Source: Hypericum androsaemum (Eukaryota > Streptophyta > Magnoliopsida > Malpighiales > Hypericaceae). Taken from it: a DNA stretch of 64,000 nt. Below the pieces are notes generated by a model. The model saw only the letters and a list, made by a program, of their open reading frames with translations. It was not told the DNA's origin and did no database searches. A program made the translations under genes and the position numbers. Each line of letters begins with the position of its first letter. The stretch's first letter is position 1. Shown here piece by piece: positions 10,311-22,233 of this stretch. The stretch is taken from positions 1,116,001 through 1,180,000 of the forward strand of contig OZ023186.1 in NCBI GenBank assembly GCA_963995505.1. Direction: 5' to 3'.

Positions 10311-10758
10311 TGTATGTTCCTGAAATCGTATGTTGGTATATTCTGTCCGTATGATGTGTGTATTGTATTCTGTCTGAAAGGGCCATGTACTGTACTGATC
10401 AGGTTTACCCCCACATTACTGTACCCGTAGAGTCATGTACCGTATACTGTATCATGTTTACTCTACGGGAGTGTGGTAGGTATCTGTGCCCCGATTCTGA
10501 ACTGAACTGTATGTTATGTGTTTATTTCGAGTTCGGCTTATTGAGTTGCGTATCTCATCAAAATACACCCTTTTGTTTAGGTAATCCGGGGGAGCACAGG
10601 GAGTGAGAACTAGAGGCGAGGACATACATTCAAACGTATTTTAAGATTATTGTTGCTTTAATTATGATTTCGAACCTATTTGAATTCTTAAGAAATGAAA
10701 TGACCTTACGGTGATATTTATCCATTGGCGGTTGTCATGCCTATTTTCGGGGCGTGAC
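10311..10758 (+). repeat. Probable LTR relic of a Gypsy element
   Basis: This block abuts the broken LINE endonuclease. It starts with 'gtatgtatgttcctgaaatcgtatg' and ends in 'tattttcggggcgtgaca', a 3' terminus common in plant Ty3/Gypsy LTRs (...TGACA). No partner LTR, PBS or coding region is adjacent, so it is best read as a solo or truncated LTR that replaced the 3' part of the LINE. Confidence 0.4.
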
Positions 10759-10759
10759 A

Positions 10760-11630
10760 ATATTCTTGCTTGGTTGCAAATAGATTTCACTTGTGTGTAT
10801 CTATGACAAATTTTACAAATATTGATTAAATTTTCCAAATTCCACACTTTCATTATTGGTTGCCATGCAAAATATTCATCTAAAAAAAAACTTCTTAATC
10901 CATCAAAAAAATACTTCCTAAATATGTAATTTGAAATTCAAGTTTCGGTTTTTCTCTCCTCTGTTATTCATTGGTCAAATTTGGCGCCTTATTTTTTAGC
11001 GTGGAATGGGCGAGTATGTGATTCGGCTTTAACTACGGACTAGTTGACATGGCCCGCCCGATGGGTTGGATTAAATTTCGTTGAATTCCATTTCCCATCC
11101 CCAACTACGTCATAAAAGTCTTATGACCCACAATGATAAGTAGACTTTTTTATGGTTTATACAGAAAATTTTACGAAGTTCCCTCTACATGTATAATTTG
11201 ATAAACTCAATTATTAAGATTTTGTAAAGTGCAATTTCTGTGATAGATTCGCAGAAGTATATATTTTCTTTCTTAGACTTTATTACAAAATTAATAGTAA
11301 AAACATATTGTTATTTGATGTCAAATGATTCACATTTCATTTGATGGTCAGAAGCAAATTGAAAATTAAGCGGTAGTAATTCTACGATATTATTAGTCGA
11401 GTTTACACCCCATCCCTGTCACTTCACCACCCGGCTTCGAGGACACTTGGAATAGTCATCAACTCTATAGATAAGCAACTGTATTATTCTGTTATATTAA
11501 AATACTGGATATATGTTTTTGGTAGTGAAAGGGATTGTGCAGCTGACTTGGAGCGATATTAGTTTGACAGAGGACTTAGAATATTAGTTTGACTTTTTAT
11601 GATGTCACGACATACCGGGTTTCGTACTTT
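10760..11630. other. AT-rich intergenic DNA, nothing recognised
   Basis: I see no conserved coding frame, terminal repeat or tandem array in this stretch. Confidence 0.5.
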
Positions 11631-11632
11631 AA

Positions 11633-11803
11633 TGTAGGGTCTTGGATATGGCGATTTGGGGATTAGATGCGGAAACAGTTATTGAGAAGAGAGAGAAGAA
11701 GAAGATGATTAGGTTGCCAGCCGTTTGATATGGTAAATTTCTAGATGATTCCCGGGGGCCCATTACTCAAATCTACTAAGTTCCTGCTAAGCCCAGTACA
11801 TAA
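11633..11803 (-). repeat. Truncated LTR of the same Gypsy family as 27635-27893
   Basis: The sequence shares 'ggatatggcgatttgggg', 'tgcggaaa.gattattgagaag', 'ccggtt/ccgtttgatatggtaaatttctagatg', 'cccattactcaaatctac' and 'ttcctgctaagcccagtacata' with the complete LTR at 27635-27893. It lacks the central 'tcctctacaatttatatcc' section. The orientation (minus) and the adjoining minus-strand coding relic suggest that it is the 3' LTR of an element whose body is 11.8-13.1 kb. Confidence 0.6.
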
Positions 11804-11939
11804 GAGTCCACCCCTTTAACCAACCTTGTCCTCAAAGTTCTAATAAAAAACAAACTTGGCCAACAAATCAAAGGGAAACTGTTGCAAAAATGCTATCTGT
11901 ACATAGCATATAACATTGAATTCTTGGCGTCCTAGGATT

Positions 11940-13080
11940 GTCAGCTAAACCTCGCAAAACTGCACGAGCTGGCATAGCTTCCTTCTGAACAAACCAATAT
12001 ACATCCGTTGTAATCTGAATGCAGTTCCAACATCTGCAAGAAATTGCAGACATGTTGCTGGAAGATGTAGACCGTGATATTCTTCCAATAGCTGGTCTAG
12101 GATCGTTGCGAACTTGATGCTGAAGTTGTCTAAGACTAGTTCTTCCATCTCCTTATGCACAGGTGCAGGTACTTGTGCCATCTTTTCCTTGGCTTGTAGC
12201 ACAATGACAAGCTGAATATGTAGACCTCAGTTTTCATAGAGATGGAGCATTTTTGTTTCTTTGTGAGATGTTTGGTGGCCACCAAGTAACTGGGGAGTTG
12301 CACACATCCTATTGCAGATCTTACACTTAAATTTGAAGGAGAAGTTCTAATCTTCCTGTCACAAAACAAACATCCTTCTCCATCTCAACATCACAACTAG
12401 AGATGGAGTTCAATCCAAAATCAGTAACATCCACCTCACCCTTCTCCAATAACGGTGACTGGCAGAAACATTTCCTGTTCCCCAAAATGTCCCAAGCCAC
12501 AACTTGAAGCTAAAGATGAACCTTTCTTGCAAGAATCTTCAAGAGACGAGACCTCATGAACTGTTTCTTTTTGTTGAACATCATCATCATCATCTTCCAT
12601 CTCATTCATAAAGCCTTCAACATTGAACCTCACACATACTGGCACAATATCCTCTTCTACATGATCATCAAAACCAACATTTGCACGCTCCATGTCGTCG
12701 GATGCACATTCCTGATCAACAACCACAACCACAGTTTCTACCAACGCCAATTGAGTGAACCAAGCCACTGAACCACCAGCAGCACAAATAGGTTCCAACC
12801 AAGAATGTAATGCATCACTCCCGAGAACATAATGGCCTTTATTTTCTCACATATATTTCTTAACTACTCTCAATTGGTTAAATTCAATGCTTCCTGTAAC
12901 AAAAAGTTCATAGTCCTTGTCTCCAAATCTTGAATGCAGTGCATCGACAAATTCACTTACCCCCTTGTTATTCAATATCCTCAACAGAAACCCGACATCT
13001 GCATACTTGTAATATCCTCGATTAGACCAAACATCTGATTTTTCTCCAAAGTAAATCGCACTAAAAACCAACCTTCCTTT
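11940..13080 (-). pseudogene. Uncharacterised coding relic, probably part of an LTR-element body
   Basis: Three minus-strand frames follow one another. 12847-13071 reads SAIYFGEKSDVWSNRGYYKY ... SRFGDKDYELFVTGSIEFNQ. 12436-12798 is Asp/Glu-rich, with a DDDDD run, and begins PICAAGGSVAWFTQLAL. 11945-12202 reads VPAPVHKEMEELVLDNFS. The first two are separated only by stops, so they look like one eroded protein. I do not recognise the family. The position, immediately 5' (minus strand) of the LTR fragment at 11633-11803, makes an extra ORF of that Gypsy element the simplest explanation. A captured host gene is possible. Confidence 0.4.
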
Positions 13081-13109
13081 CCGTAGGTGTACGGTTTGTC
13101 AAAAAAGAT

Positions 13110-13612
13110 TACCCATAAAGGCAATAGGTGTCATCATTGCTCCACTTGGTGCAGATGGCTATGTAACTGGTATCAATCAAATCTACCATCTCGAAAGCAT
13201 GTGTTTTTCAATTAGTTGCACAAAATTAAAAGAATGATATGATCGAATTCAAATGTCCCAATGTAGGTTGCTTCCTACTACACTAGAATGAAACTAATTG
13301 AGAGCCTTGTAATTGATTTTGCAGGATTAATAAGCCCTAACTTCTGGGGAGTTATCACTTCGATTTTCTTGGACATTGGTGATAAGTTTTTTAGTAATAG
13401 GTGTCGCGGTTGCTCGGGCAAGTGTGCTTTGGCCGAGGAATGTACAATTATATCGATTTCTTCAACAGTCAATCTATTTCACACTTAATTAAATATGTGA
13501 TCAACAGTACGTCGGTGAGATTTATGGCAACCTTCGCCACATTGTTTTCTCTTGGCACTGGCGTCATGAAAGATCTCTCGGACTTGGAAGGAGACAAGCA
13601 GTAAGTCCCTTG
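13110..13612 (+). pseudogene. UbiA prenyltransferase fragment (copy 1), internally deleted
   Basis: The sequence matches the live gene at 41783-45094 closely, including intron sequence, so it arose by DNA duplication and is not a retrocopy. It begins inside exon 3 ('cataaaggcaatag', 13113) and keeps the first Asp-rich motif region, but there NQIYDLEID has become NQIYHLES and the splice donor is gone. It keeps intron 3 and an exon 4 with an 11-bp deletion after 'aataagcccta'. It then jumps at about 13417 ('gttgctcgg|caagtg') from exon 4 straight into intron 5, losing the rest of exon 4, intron 4 and exon 5. Exon 6 (13507-13600) is intact and reads MKDLSDLEGDK, the second Asp-rich motif. Homology ends just after the next donor. 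No function is plausible. Confidence 0.92.
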
Positions 13613-13619
13613 TTATTAT

Positions 13620-14680
13620 TTTGAGGGTGACTTTTGATAATAAAAATTCCTAGGGTTCTACCCAATCTTGTGTTGTTTTCGAGTGTTCACGGACTACGCG
13701 AATCCGGTGCTATTGTTGTGCTTGTTCGTACTATTTTGCTCTCTCTAAATTGATAAAAAAATCTCGATCTTGAGTCGAGACCAGTGTTAAAATTTAATAA
13801 ATTCTTTATCGTAATAACTAATATTTTTTCAGAAAATTGTAGTGCTAATCTCGGTCCCAATTTTCGTATAAAGTGATATTTTTGAATAAATATACTTATT
13901 TTTACCTACTTTATGAATCTTAAAAATATTTTAAGATACTACTTTGTTCTAGACATACTTGTTTGATAAATTTTACATCATTATTTATCTTCTCAATTAT
14001 CTTCAAATAGTCATTGTAATCATTATAAGAAAATATCTCAATTGAATTTAGCATTTGAATAACCTTATAAGTCGAGATTTTAGATAACGTGAAACTCTCT
14101 TTTCTAATAACTTCTTTAAAATAATTTTTTTTCAAAAGTTCTACCCGGCTCGAATTGAATTAGTTGGCCTAATGGGCCGGATACCAATGGTTAAACCCAA
14201 AAAAAAAACTGCCAAATAATATAGGTTGCGTTTGGTACGAATTCTGGACAATAACATGATAGTATAGGACTAAAATTAGTTTTTGTGCGGGTTTATTTCT
14301 TTGCCAAACACTAAACATGACAAAATTTAGTGTTCAAACCTGTCTTGTTCTATGCACCAAAGGCAGCCTATAGCTCTAAATCAAGTTCTTTGGCGTCTTT
14401 CACGGAGAAATTTCATTTTTTTTCTCACGGAAATAGAGCACCGGGGCGTGACTTTAAGGATGAGTGACAATTTATTAGCTTTTGAAGGTAAGAGCAATTT
14501 TGTATTTTTAATGGAGTATTGCCAAAAAAAAGTGGTCGAAATTTGATTCGAGTATATGAAATATCTAAAATTAAATTATACTAATTAATCACTTTCTTCA
14601 AACACCAAAAATCTATGACTATTTTTTCTTTTTATTTTTTTATATACCCTCAACATTTATTCATCAAATATTAAACATAG
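13620..14680. other. AT-rich intergenic DNA
   Basis: No coding domain or terminal repeats recognised. A minus-strand open frame (13920-14135) is Lys/Ile/Asn-rich and attributable to composition. Confidence 0.5.
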
Positions 14681-14682
14681 TA

Positions 14683-14684
<2 letters not shown>

Positions 14685-14730
<46 letters not shown>
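14685..14730. repeat. (AT)23 microsatellite
   Basis: Uninterrupted AT dinucleotides directly upstream of 'ggacaaactaactttcttcg'. Confidence 0.95.
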
Positions 14731-14732
<2 letters not shown>

Positions 14733-14819
14733 ACAAACTAACTTTCTTCGAAACATCCAAATACTCATCTAAATAAATAACATTTGTGCTTTTTATAGTG
14801 CACCAATTTAACCGTCAAC

Positions 14820-15440
14820 TATATTTATTTAGAATATTTTATAAGTAAAGTTTATTTATCTGCAATGTATTAATATTGTAATTTTTATATATTCAAATCA
14901 TATGGACTTGGTGCGGCATCTTTTTTTTCTTCGGGGCAAAACAAGATTTTATAGTAAACGAAATAACTACCAATAAATTAAACAAATTCTGTGTGGACAA
15001 GTGCCCCCATAGCATTCAATGCGGATCCATTCGGTTAATCGGTCCATGTTGGATCTATACAAATTATTTGATTCAAATTCAAACTCTCGCATATTTTACA
15101 GAATTTAAATTTTGAAGCATCTAAAATTTATATATTTATTTAGAATATTTTATAAGCAAAGTTTATTTATCTGAAATGTATTACATATTGTATTTTTTAT
15201 ATATTCATATCATATGGACTTGGTGCGGTAGCTTTTTTTTCTTCGGGGCAAAACAAGATTTTATAGTAAACGAAATAACTACCAATAAATTAAACAAATT
15301 CTGTGTGGACAAGTGCCCCCATAGCATTCAATGCGGATCCATTCGGTTAATCGGTCCATGTTGGATCTATACAAATTATTTGATTCAATTCAAACTCTCG
15401 CATATTTTAGAGAATCCGAATTTTGAAGCATCTAAAATTT
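14820..15440. repeat. Tandem duplication, unit about 311 bp, two copies
   Basis: The unit 14820-15130 is repeated directly as 15131-15440. Both carry 'tatatttatttagaatatttta', 'catatggacttggtgcgg', 'cttcggggcaaaacaagattt', 'tgcggatccattcggttaat' and 'ttttgaagcatctaaaattta'. Differences are scattered single bases. A single, more diverged copy is at about 51480-51680, so the duplication arose after copies B and C separated. Confidence 0.9.
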
Positions 15441-15529
15441 AGATTCGTATAATTTAAATTAATGAGTTTTTGATAAAACTTTCTTACCAAACAGTACTAC
15501 CGACACATCTAGAATGGCAATTCGAGAAA

Positions 15530-15940
15530 TTAGGCATGTGTGGTCAAATGAAATCCCAACCAAGGTGGAGTGTTTTTCTCTAGATCACCTTGCAAGATAA
15601 ACTCCCCACGAGAGTGCAACCTCATTAGAGCCGAAAGATCTAAAGAATGAGACTCCATGTGCCCTATTTGCGATATTTATGATGAATCTAGCCACCATCT
15701 TTTCTTGAATTGTCCTAAGACTTGGCTTATATCGAACTACTTTACGAAATGTGTTGGGGTGAGCTGGTGTGGTGGAAGGTCTCTAGCTATGGCCCTCTCG
15801 GAATGGATGAGTATACGTTCGGGTAGAATGTGGGAGAAGATTGGGTATTGTTCGCGGCGGTGATATGGGGCACTCGGAGTCACCGAATCATATAATATTT
15901 GAACGAATTAATTTTGACATCGAATTTTTTTTGGCATTCA
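15530..15940 (+). pseudogene. LINE ORF2 zf-RVT domain fragment
   Basis: The frame reads CPICDIYDESSHHLFLNCPK, then WLISNYFTKCVGVSWCGGRS. This is the zf-RVT (reverse-transcriptase zinc-binding) domain of plant LINEs (CxxCxxxxEsxxHLFxxCxxxxxxW), which lies between RT and RNase H. Upstream 'gtcaaatgaaatcccaaccaaggtggagtgttt' reads as the preceding WNxxIPxKVxxF segment. Downstream (15880-15930) NHIIFERINFD matches the linker to RNase H. RT and RNase H are missing. A parallel copy is at 51740-52080. Confidence 0.75.
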
Positions 15941-16623
15941 ATCCTTGCGTATGTTTAAGAATGATTATTAGTTCCAATAACAATAGGCGATGCGAAAATA
16001 GGTATCTAAATACTCTTGCTTATAAAAAAAACACATCCGGAGTGGCAGTCATGGAGGAGACTTTAGAGGTGCAAGACCGGGATCAAGTAGTTAAGAATAA
16101 GATTACGGTTTTGGACGGTGTCGTGGAGGCAAATAGTTGGAAATTCTTAAGCAACATCCTGTATTCTGTCCCTTTGCAATGTTCTGAGGTTTTAATTATA
16201 ATATTCACACTTGTCAATATAATTAGTGGAAAAATTAGAGGGTAGGTGTTTCTTTAACAAATACAATACCACAAGGTTCCTCCAATTTAAAACACAGTAA
16301 AATTTGGTCAATTTAAAATATTTGCCTCTATGCAAAGTTGAACAATAGGCCAGGTTTTATAATCCATAGTCAATATACGAATAATTTTTAGAACAAGTAA
16401 TTTCGTTCATAAAAATTGTACGATATCGACAATTATTTCATTAATAAAAATCATATGCGTTCAAAAACGATACCAGTAACACTACTATTTAAAATGTATC
16501 ATCTATCATAGTATTAAATATAATTTATTAATTTAAAACGTAAACGTGAAGTTAAATTACTGATATCTATTGCTATCAGACGTGCGCATCACGCCAAAAT
16601 TAAATAACTATATACGTTTCTAG

Positions 16624-19261
16624 TGTTAGCATAGCAGAATCATAAACAGAGATGTGTAGACACTCATAATAAATAGTAGGAGAGATAAAAGATAGAGGGC
16701 ACACAATATTACGTGATTTAGTCGAAAGATCTACATCCACAGGACTGAGACGATCATCACTATATTATGTGAAGATATATGGTACATAAGCTATAGCCGA
16801 GAGGTATGCATTGAGCCTAATTCTATGCCTATACTACCATATCATTGCCTAGACCAAGTCAAAGAACATCTAACTCCTAACCTACTATTTATTGGGGTCA
16901 AGCTCAATATACTTTATAATAGGAATTAGAGTTCTATTATAATTAAAATTTTGGGACAAATCCTAAAATTTTTTACCTTAGACCGAATTCTAAAATCAAT
17001 CGTCTTCTCAAGCTTCTAGCTCCTTTTCCACATCAGACCATCTTCATAGTATGCCTCTTCCAATAAGCTTAATGCTCAACATATCAAGCACCTCAATCTT
17101 TAAAATTCTACCTCGAATGAAATCTTCCACAAGTATTTCAACATATACTTACCTCAAGTCTTCCACTTTGAAGAAGCAACAAGACGAGATAAAAATTACC
17201 ATGCACGTAACATAAGTGTTTTTTACATTGGAGAAAACCATTCCAACGCACACAACAATGCATAAATCTCATAGGCTAGCTTCAATTCTAGAAGCTCTAG
17301 CACAACTAGTACTTCTCTCCAGTATGGTGTACTCTTATGTGGTACTCTCAAACTATTTCTCAATCAATATAGCAGACTCCACCTCTACGAAAAACATTCA
17401 CCTTCATGTGGACAACTACTGTTAGGGTTACATCGCCCGTGCTAACATCAATCTTAGTCAAAAATAAGAGATGAGGATACCAGTTACAGGCTTTTACATC
17501 ACCTTCACCTGAACACGTTGTGGACATCAATTTTGGAATTTTTCACTAGCTATAAGACTTTACATCACCTTCGCGCGAATACCTTCTCGACACCAAGTTT
17601 GCTGTTATTACACTACTCTACCATCCTCGTGGGCAACCAGGAGATACACAGCTTAACCTATGAGTCAAAATAAAATTCATATTTGTACCTAATCTTCTTC
17701 TTCATCATTAATGAGTAACTGGTCCAAACAATTCTCAAGGTCTTCACACAATCCACCTCTTGGTCCAATATAAAATGACCACTCCATGATCGATCAACCA
17801 TGAACCTAAAACAGACCGTATCATATCCCATAGAACAAGAGAGTCTTTAGAGAAAGAAGTCGCATACAGCTCCTCTAACGTTCTCACCACCTCTCTCAAC
17901 TACACACATATGTCCACTATATGCATAGGCAAACCTACTGGGCCCGAGCTCAAACCCCAATAAGATTTGGGTCAAACACCCAACAATCCTCCATCTTGAA
18001 CCAAATCACATGACCGATGATCTTCAACTGTGAATCTACTTGACTTGAACTCATTTGCTTCAACTGGACCTTAATCTGACCTTCATTTGGCCAAATTTTT
18101 CTCAACTCGGACAAACAAATCACCATGTTCATCAAACCAGCCAAATTCGGCCCAAAAATCTCTACAATCAGCCAAATAGTAGACTTTTAATCATCCTGTT
18201 GCCTTTTGATCAAACAGTCAAACTGTTGACTTACGGTCAACTAATATCTAGGGTTTTTCCTTCTCTAACAACCAAACACAAACGAGTACAAGGGAACTTC
18301 TCCTAACAGCGGCGGCAACCAGACTTCTTCCCAGCGGCAGTGCAAGCTGGCAGTCGTGACTCGAACTCGACCTCAGTCGGCGACTACTGGCGGCGGCCGG
18401 AGAGTCTGTTTTTCTCTCCCCGACTCTCTCTCTCTCTCTCTCTCTCCCCCTCTCAAATCTCTCTCTTCACATCATTTCTCTCTTCCCAAAATCAGGTGTC
18501 TCTCCTCTCATTGATGATAGGGTTCCTTTAGACACAATACAGTAGGTGTGCATGCCTCCTCCTCTCGTTAGGGGACGACTAGCAGCGGGCGTCTCTCTCC
18601 TTCTCTAGAACCAGAATGGGGAGCTTCTTCTCCTCAAGATGCGGGCTTCTTTCTTATCTAGAAAGCTGTGTACTATGGCTCGATGATGTGTCACGGCGTT
18701 CGGGTAACGGGTGACTGGCGGTGGACACCCCTGGCCGGCGACGGGGCTTCTCTCCAAGGGGAGGCTCATCCTCCTCCAAATGTTGCAAAACCTTAATCCC
18801 AATTTTGAAAAAATTACCAAATTGCATCTGTCCTTCTTTTTTAAATTACAGAACAGTCCCTCAGCCTCAATTTTGATTTTTTCACCAAATTCAAAAGAGT
18901 CTCTCCACTAATTTCGCCTGGGTACACACCAAAACTCTAATACCAACAGGCAGCAGAAGCGTAAACACGGATGTATAAACACCCATAACAAATAGTAGGA
19001 GAGATAAAAGATAGAGGACACACGATATTATGTGGTTCGGCAGAAAGATCTACATCCACCATAGATGATACATGGTATATAAGCCATAGGTGAGCGCTAC
19101 GCCTCGAGCCTAAATCTCTGCCTATATTACCATATTGTCGCCTAGACCAAGCCAAAGAATATCTAATCCATAGCCTCCTATTTATAGAGGTCAAGTCCAA
19201 TATATTTTATAATAGAAATTAAAGTTTTATTTTAGTTAGAATTTTGGGATAAATTCTAACA
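16624..19261 (-). mobile_element. Non-autonomous LTR retrotransposon with TSD TCTAG
   Basis: The element starts TGTTAGCA at 16624 and ends TTCTAACA at 19261. It is flanked by the perfect 5-bp repeat TCTAG (16619-16623 and 19262-19266). LTR-like ends share 'aaatagtaggagagataaaagatagag', 'agaaagatctacatcca', 'gcctagaccaagccaaagaa' and 'ctatttat.g.ggtcaag' (16624 to about 16970, and about 18940-19261). Next to the right LTR the minus strand reads ttGGTATTAGAGTTTTGG, a degenerate tRNA-Met primer site, so transcription runs right to left. The 2-kb interior has no pol. It has GA/CT-rich leader-like sequence (18420-18450) and, near 17990, 'GGAGGATTGTTGGGTG' on the minus strand, a Copia PPT/LTR-start motif, hinting at an older nested piece. 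Copy C retains the empty site 'cgtttctagctatc' at about 53562. Confidence 0.85.
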
Positions 19262-19481
19262 TCTAGCTATCTCAAAAACAAATAAAATTACGCCCAAAAA
19301 TTACTTACTCCTTTAGAGGGACGATTTCCCTTATCTCACTGATAAAGTAAAATTCTCTTGAAGATTGCATAGAGCTTAGAATTTAACGATTATCTTCAAG
19401 ATTGCCACGTGGAATTTACAATTTATCAAAATATTTGAAGTGCGGAAAATTGGTGCTTGGTATTCGAATGGGATTTTTTTT

Positions 19482-20754
19482 GGGCAAATTACTCTCACAT
19501 CTCTGTTCTTTGGTCACCCTCCCTCTAGGGTCCCTCACTTTTGGAAAATGATTGTCCCGTCTTTAAGTTTTGATGATAATAGACTCTCGGGTCCCTGGAG
19601 CCAGAATATTCTATTTTCTCCGGTGAACCCCCACTTGAAATGACCAAAATATCCTTCCTTGTTAAATTTTACTCCACCCCTTAAAAATCAAAGAAATTAA
19701 TTAATCTTCTTCTCCGGCCTACCATCCTTCTTCTTCGACAATTCAGCCCGCTCAAGTGAATGCTGTAAATTCCACAACCACCACCAAGTACAACCGAACT
19801 CGCAAGGTACCCATCATAGCTACAGTCTCCTCTTCTCCATCGCAGCAAAATTGCAAGGTACTTATTGCAGCAAAAATTCCCAAGTCGCCGGCGAAAGACG
19901 CCCGAGGTATGTTCTTGTGGCCGGAAACCCACACATGAAAAATGAGGTCGACCCCGACCCTACCTCGTCCCAACAGTGAGACGAATTTAGGCGATGTGTT
20001 CTTGGGTCCCCTACTACAAAACCTCGTCTTCAACTCACCAATAAACCCAGATCCCCTTTGTCGTCTTCAAATCCAGATTATCTAAGTCACACGGGTGCCA
20101 TGATTTCTCTGGATGTGTTCTTGGGTCCCCGAAAGACAAAATAGATGAGATAGACTGAGAGAGAAAGCGCGAGAATTGGGTATGATGCTGGGCCCAATTC
20201 TGGCGGAGAGCGAGGGAGGACTGGCCCTCGATTGGGTTTCGAAGCTGGCCGCTCTAGAAGGGCTTAGAACGCTCCTCGAGGAGAACCTGTCGGATCCAGA
20301 CTCGTGTCCGACCATGAAGGGGATGCACCTCCACGAGGAGGCAGATACGGTGGAGGGGGATCAGGAGGCGGATCAGTACGACCCATTCCTAGGGTACAGC
20401 GACGATGTCGGGGAAGATCGCGGTTCGACGCATTCCTACAAGTCGGAGCCTAAACTAATTAATGGTCGGGATTTTAGCCGGAGAAGAAGGATTGGTTGTC
20501 GGAGAAGAAGGATGGATAGGCGGAGAAGAAGATTAATTAATTTCTTTGATTTTTAAGGGGTGGAGTAAAATTTAACAAGGGGGGTATTTTGGTCATTTTA
20601 AGTGGGAGTTCGCCGGAGAAAAGGGAATATTCCAGCCCCAGGGACCCGGGAGTCTATTATCATCAAAACTTAGGGACGGAACAATCATTTTCCAAAAGTC
20701 AGGGACCCTAGGGGGAAGGTGACCAAACCTCAGGGACGTGAGGGTAATTTGCCC
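19482..20754. mobile_element. MULE-type element with about 250-bp TIRs
   Basis: The left end GGGCAAATTACTCTCACA and the inverted right end GGGCAAATTACCCTCACG begin terminal inverted repeats. They remain alignable for about 250 bp (shared 'ggtcacc', 'ttttggaaaatgattgt', 'gatgataatagact', 'ttaaattttactccacccct', 'aattaattaatcttcttctccg'). The interior differs in base composition from the flanks. It includes a plus-strand frame (20176-20460) reading LALDWVSKLAALEGLRTLLE, which I cannot assign, perhaps a captured fragment. Flanks are poly-T (left) and 'ttttttcta' (right), so the TSD cannot be read cleanly. Copy C continues without it at the equivalent place (about 53775), confirming an insertion. 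Confidence 0.8.
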
Positions 20755-20759
20755 TTTTT

Positions 20760-21540
20760 TCTAAATTTGGAGTGCTGTTATCACACGTAGCAGCTACTCT
20801 AGGAGAGGCTAACCGAAGAATTTGTAAAAAATATTTAACTACTCGTTTAAGAAAAATAGTTAATTTCTTATCCATTTTGAAAATTTCGATAATTTTTTAT
20901 TAAAAGAATCCCAAATTCAAATTATCACTATTTTTTTGTAAGTAAACCTCCTCAAATTAGGTAAAGAATATTATCGATAACGTTACATATACATAATTAT
21001 ATACTGGATTTCTCGATATATACAAAATAACTCATACAATTTTACAAAATTACAGCACAAATGTGTAGCAATTAAGCAAAATTGAACCGTTCGTTTACTT
21101 GACGTGAGTAGATCCAGTAGCCGATTTGACCAATAGATTAAGTATATTTTTTTCATGTTGATTGCCCAACCATTTGTGATCTAATTAATATTGGCTTCTA
21201 TATGGACACATCTTGTGTATCATCCACATGGAATAAATTATATGATTCGAATACATTAAGACCTTAGAACTCGGTTTAAATGGGAGTCAACGTACGCTAT
21301 AGTTTTAAAAAATCAACAAGGCCTATTTTGATTTTCTATTTAAACTTGGTTGTTACAACTGTACAAGCGGTAAATAAGGGGGTTTGGGTACCCATTTTTT
21401 TTAATAAATATCATTTATTAAAAAAAAATCTACGAATGCACTGTACAAATAAGACCTATTCCTCTACTTGAATTCACACTAGGTGTATAGTTACAAAGGA
21501 GTTTTGACCTCTCTACCACCTCCTCCTCTCATTGGGGGCC
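20760..21540. other. Duplicated AT-rich intergenic DNA (copy B)
   Basis: Matches 53890-55680 of copy C in several blocks ('ctactc.tttaagaaaaat.gttaatt', 'cttgtgtatc..ccacatgga.taaattatatgattcgaatacatt', 'acctattcctctacttgaattcacacta'). No gene seen. Confidence 0.55.
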
Positions 21541-22233
21541 GGATTTGGTGCATAGAGGATTATTATGCATGGTGCATATCAAAGACAACACCAATAACAT
21601 ATTTGTAAAAAAGAGAAATAACAAAACCAATTTTATATTCAAAAAGAGAAATCACAAAACCAATTTTATATTTTCTGTTTCAAAAAGGATCAACAAAGAA
21701 CTGCCTTTCAAGTGAATATTTCTCTCAATCCGATTTAGAGCAGCATAAGATGGTGATGGAGACAGCAAATACGCTTGAAGAGTATTCGAATACGTTCAAT
21801 ATCCATCGCCCTAGAGGTAAACAGAGTGGTTGTAACTTCTGTTTGGTATAACTATTTAAAACTATGCACAATCTTTAAAAAACGCTAGGTTGGTATCACT
21901 AAAAAACTTGATATTAACGTGTAATAGGCATGGCTTATTATTTTGAAAGGCATGTTATGTCAGTAACATCATATTAGAAATGCACAGGCATGGCCTTAAT
22001 GTGTTAAAAGGCATATGACAAATGGATAGGCATATCTTGAACTTGGAATTGGCACACAAGGAATATTGAACAGGCACGTCTGCATTTGATAAACGGCATG
22101 GTATTGAAATGATTGCATGAATGTCATATTGTTTTGATAGGCATGATATACTAGATACGATGTTGTTTAAAATTTCATAACATTGAAATTGTAAAGCCAT
22201 GACATAATGTCTAATTGTATCAATCGTGCATGA

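Noticed and set aside
13110..13612. Interpreting the fragment as a processed pseudogene
   Set aside because: Introns 3 and part of 5 are retained and no poly(A) or target repeat is seen.
19470..20765. A 9-bp target duplication for the MULE at 19482-20754
   Set aside because: The flanks are poly-T on the left and TTTTTTCTA on the right. No convincing identical 9-mer can be fixed, so I rely on the TIRs and the empty site.
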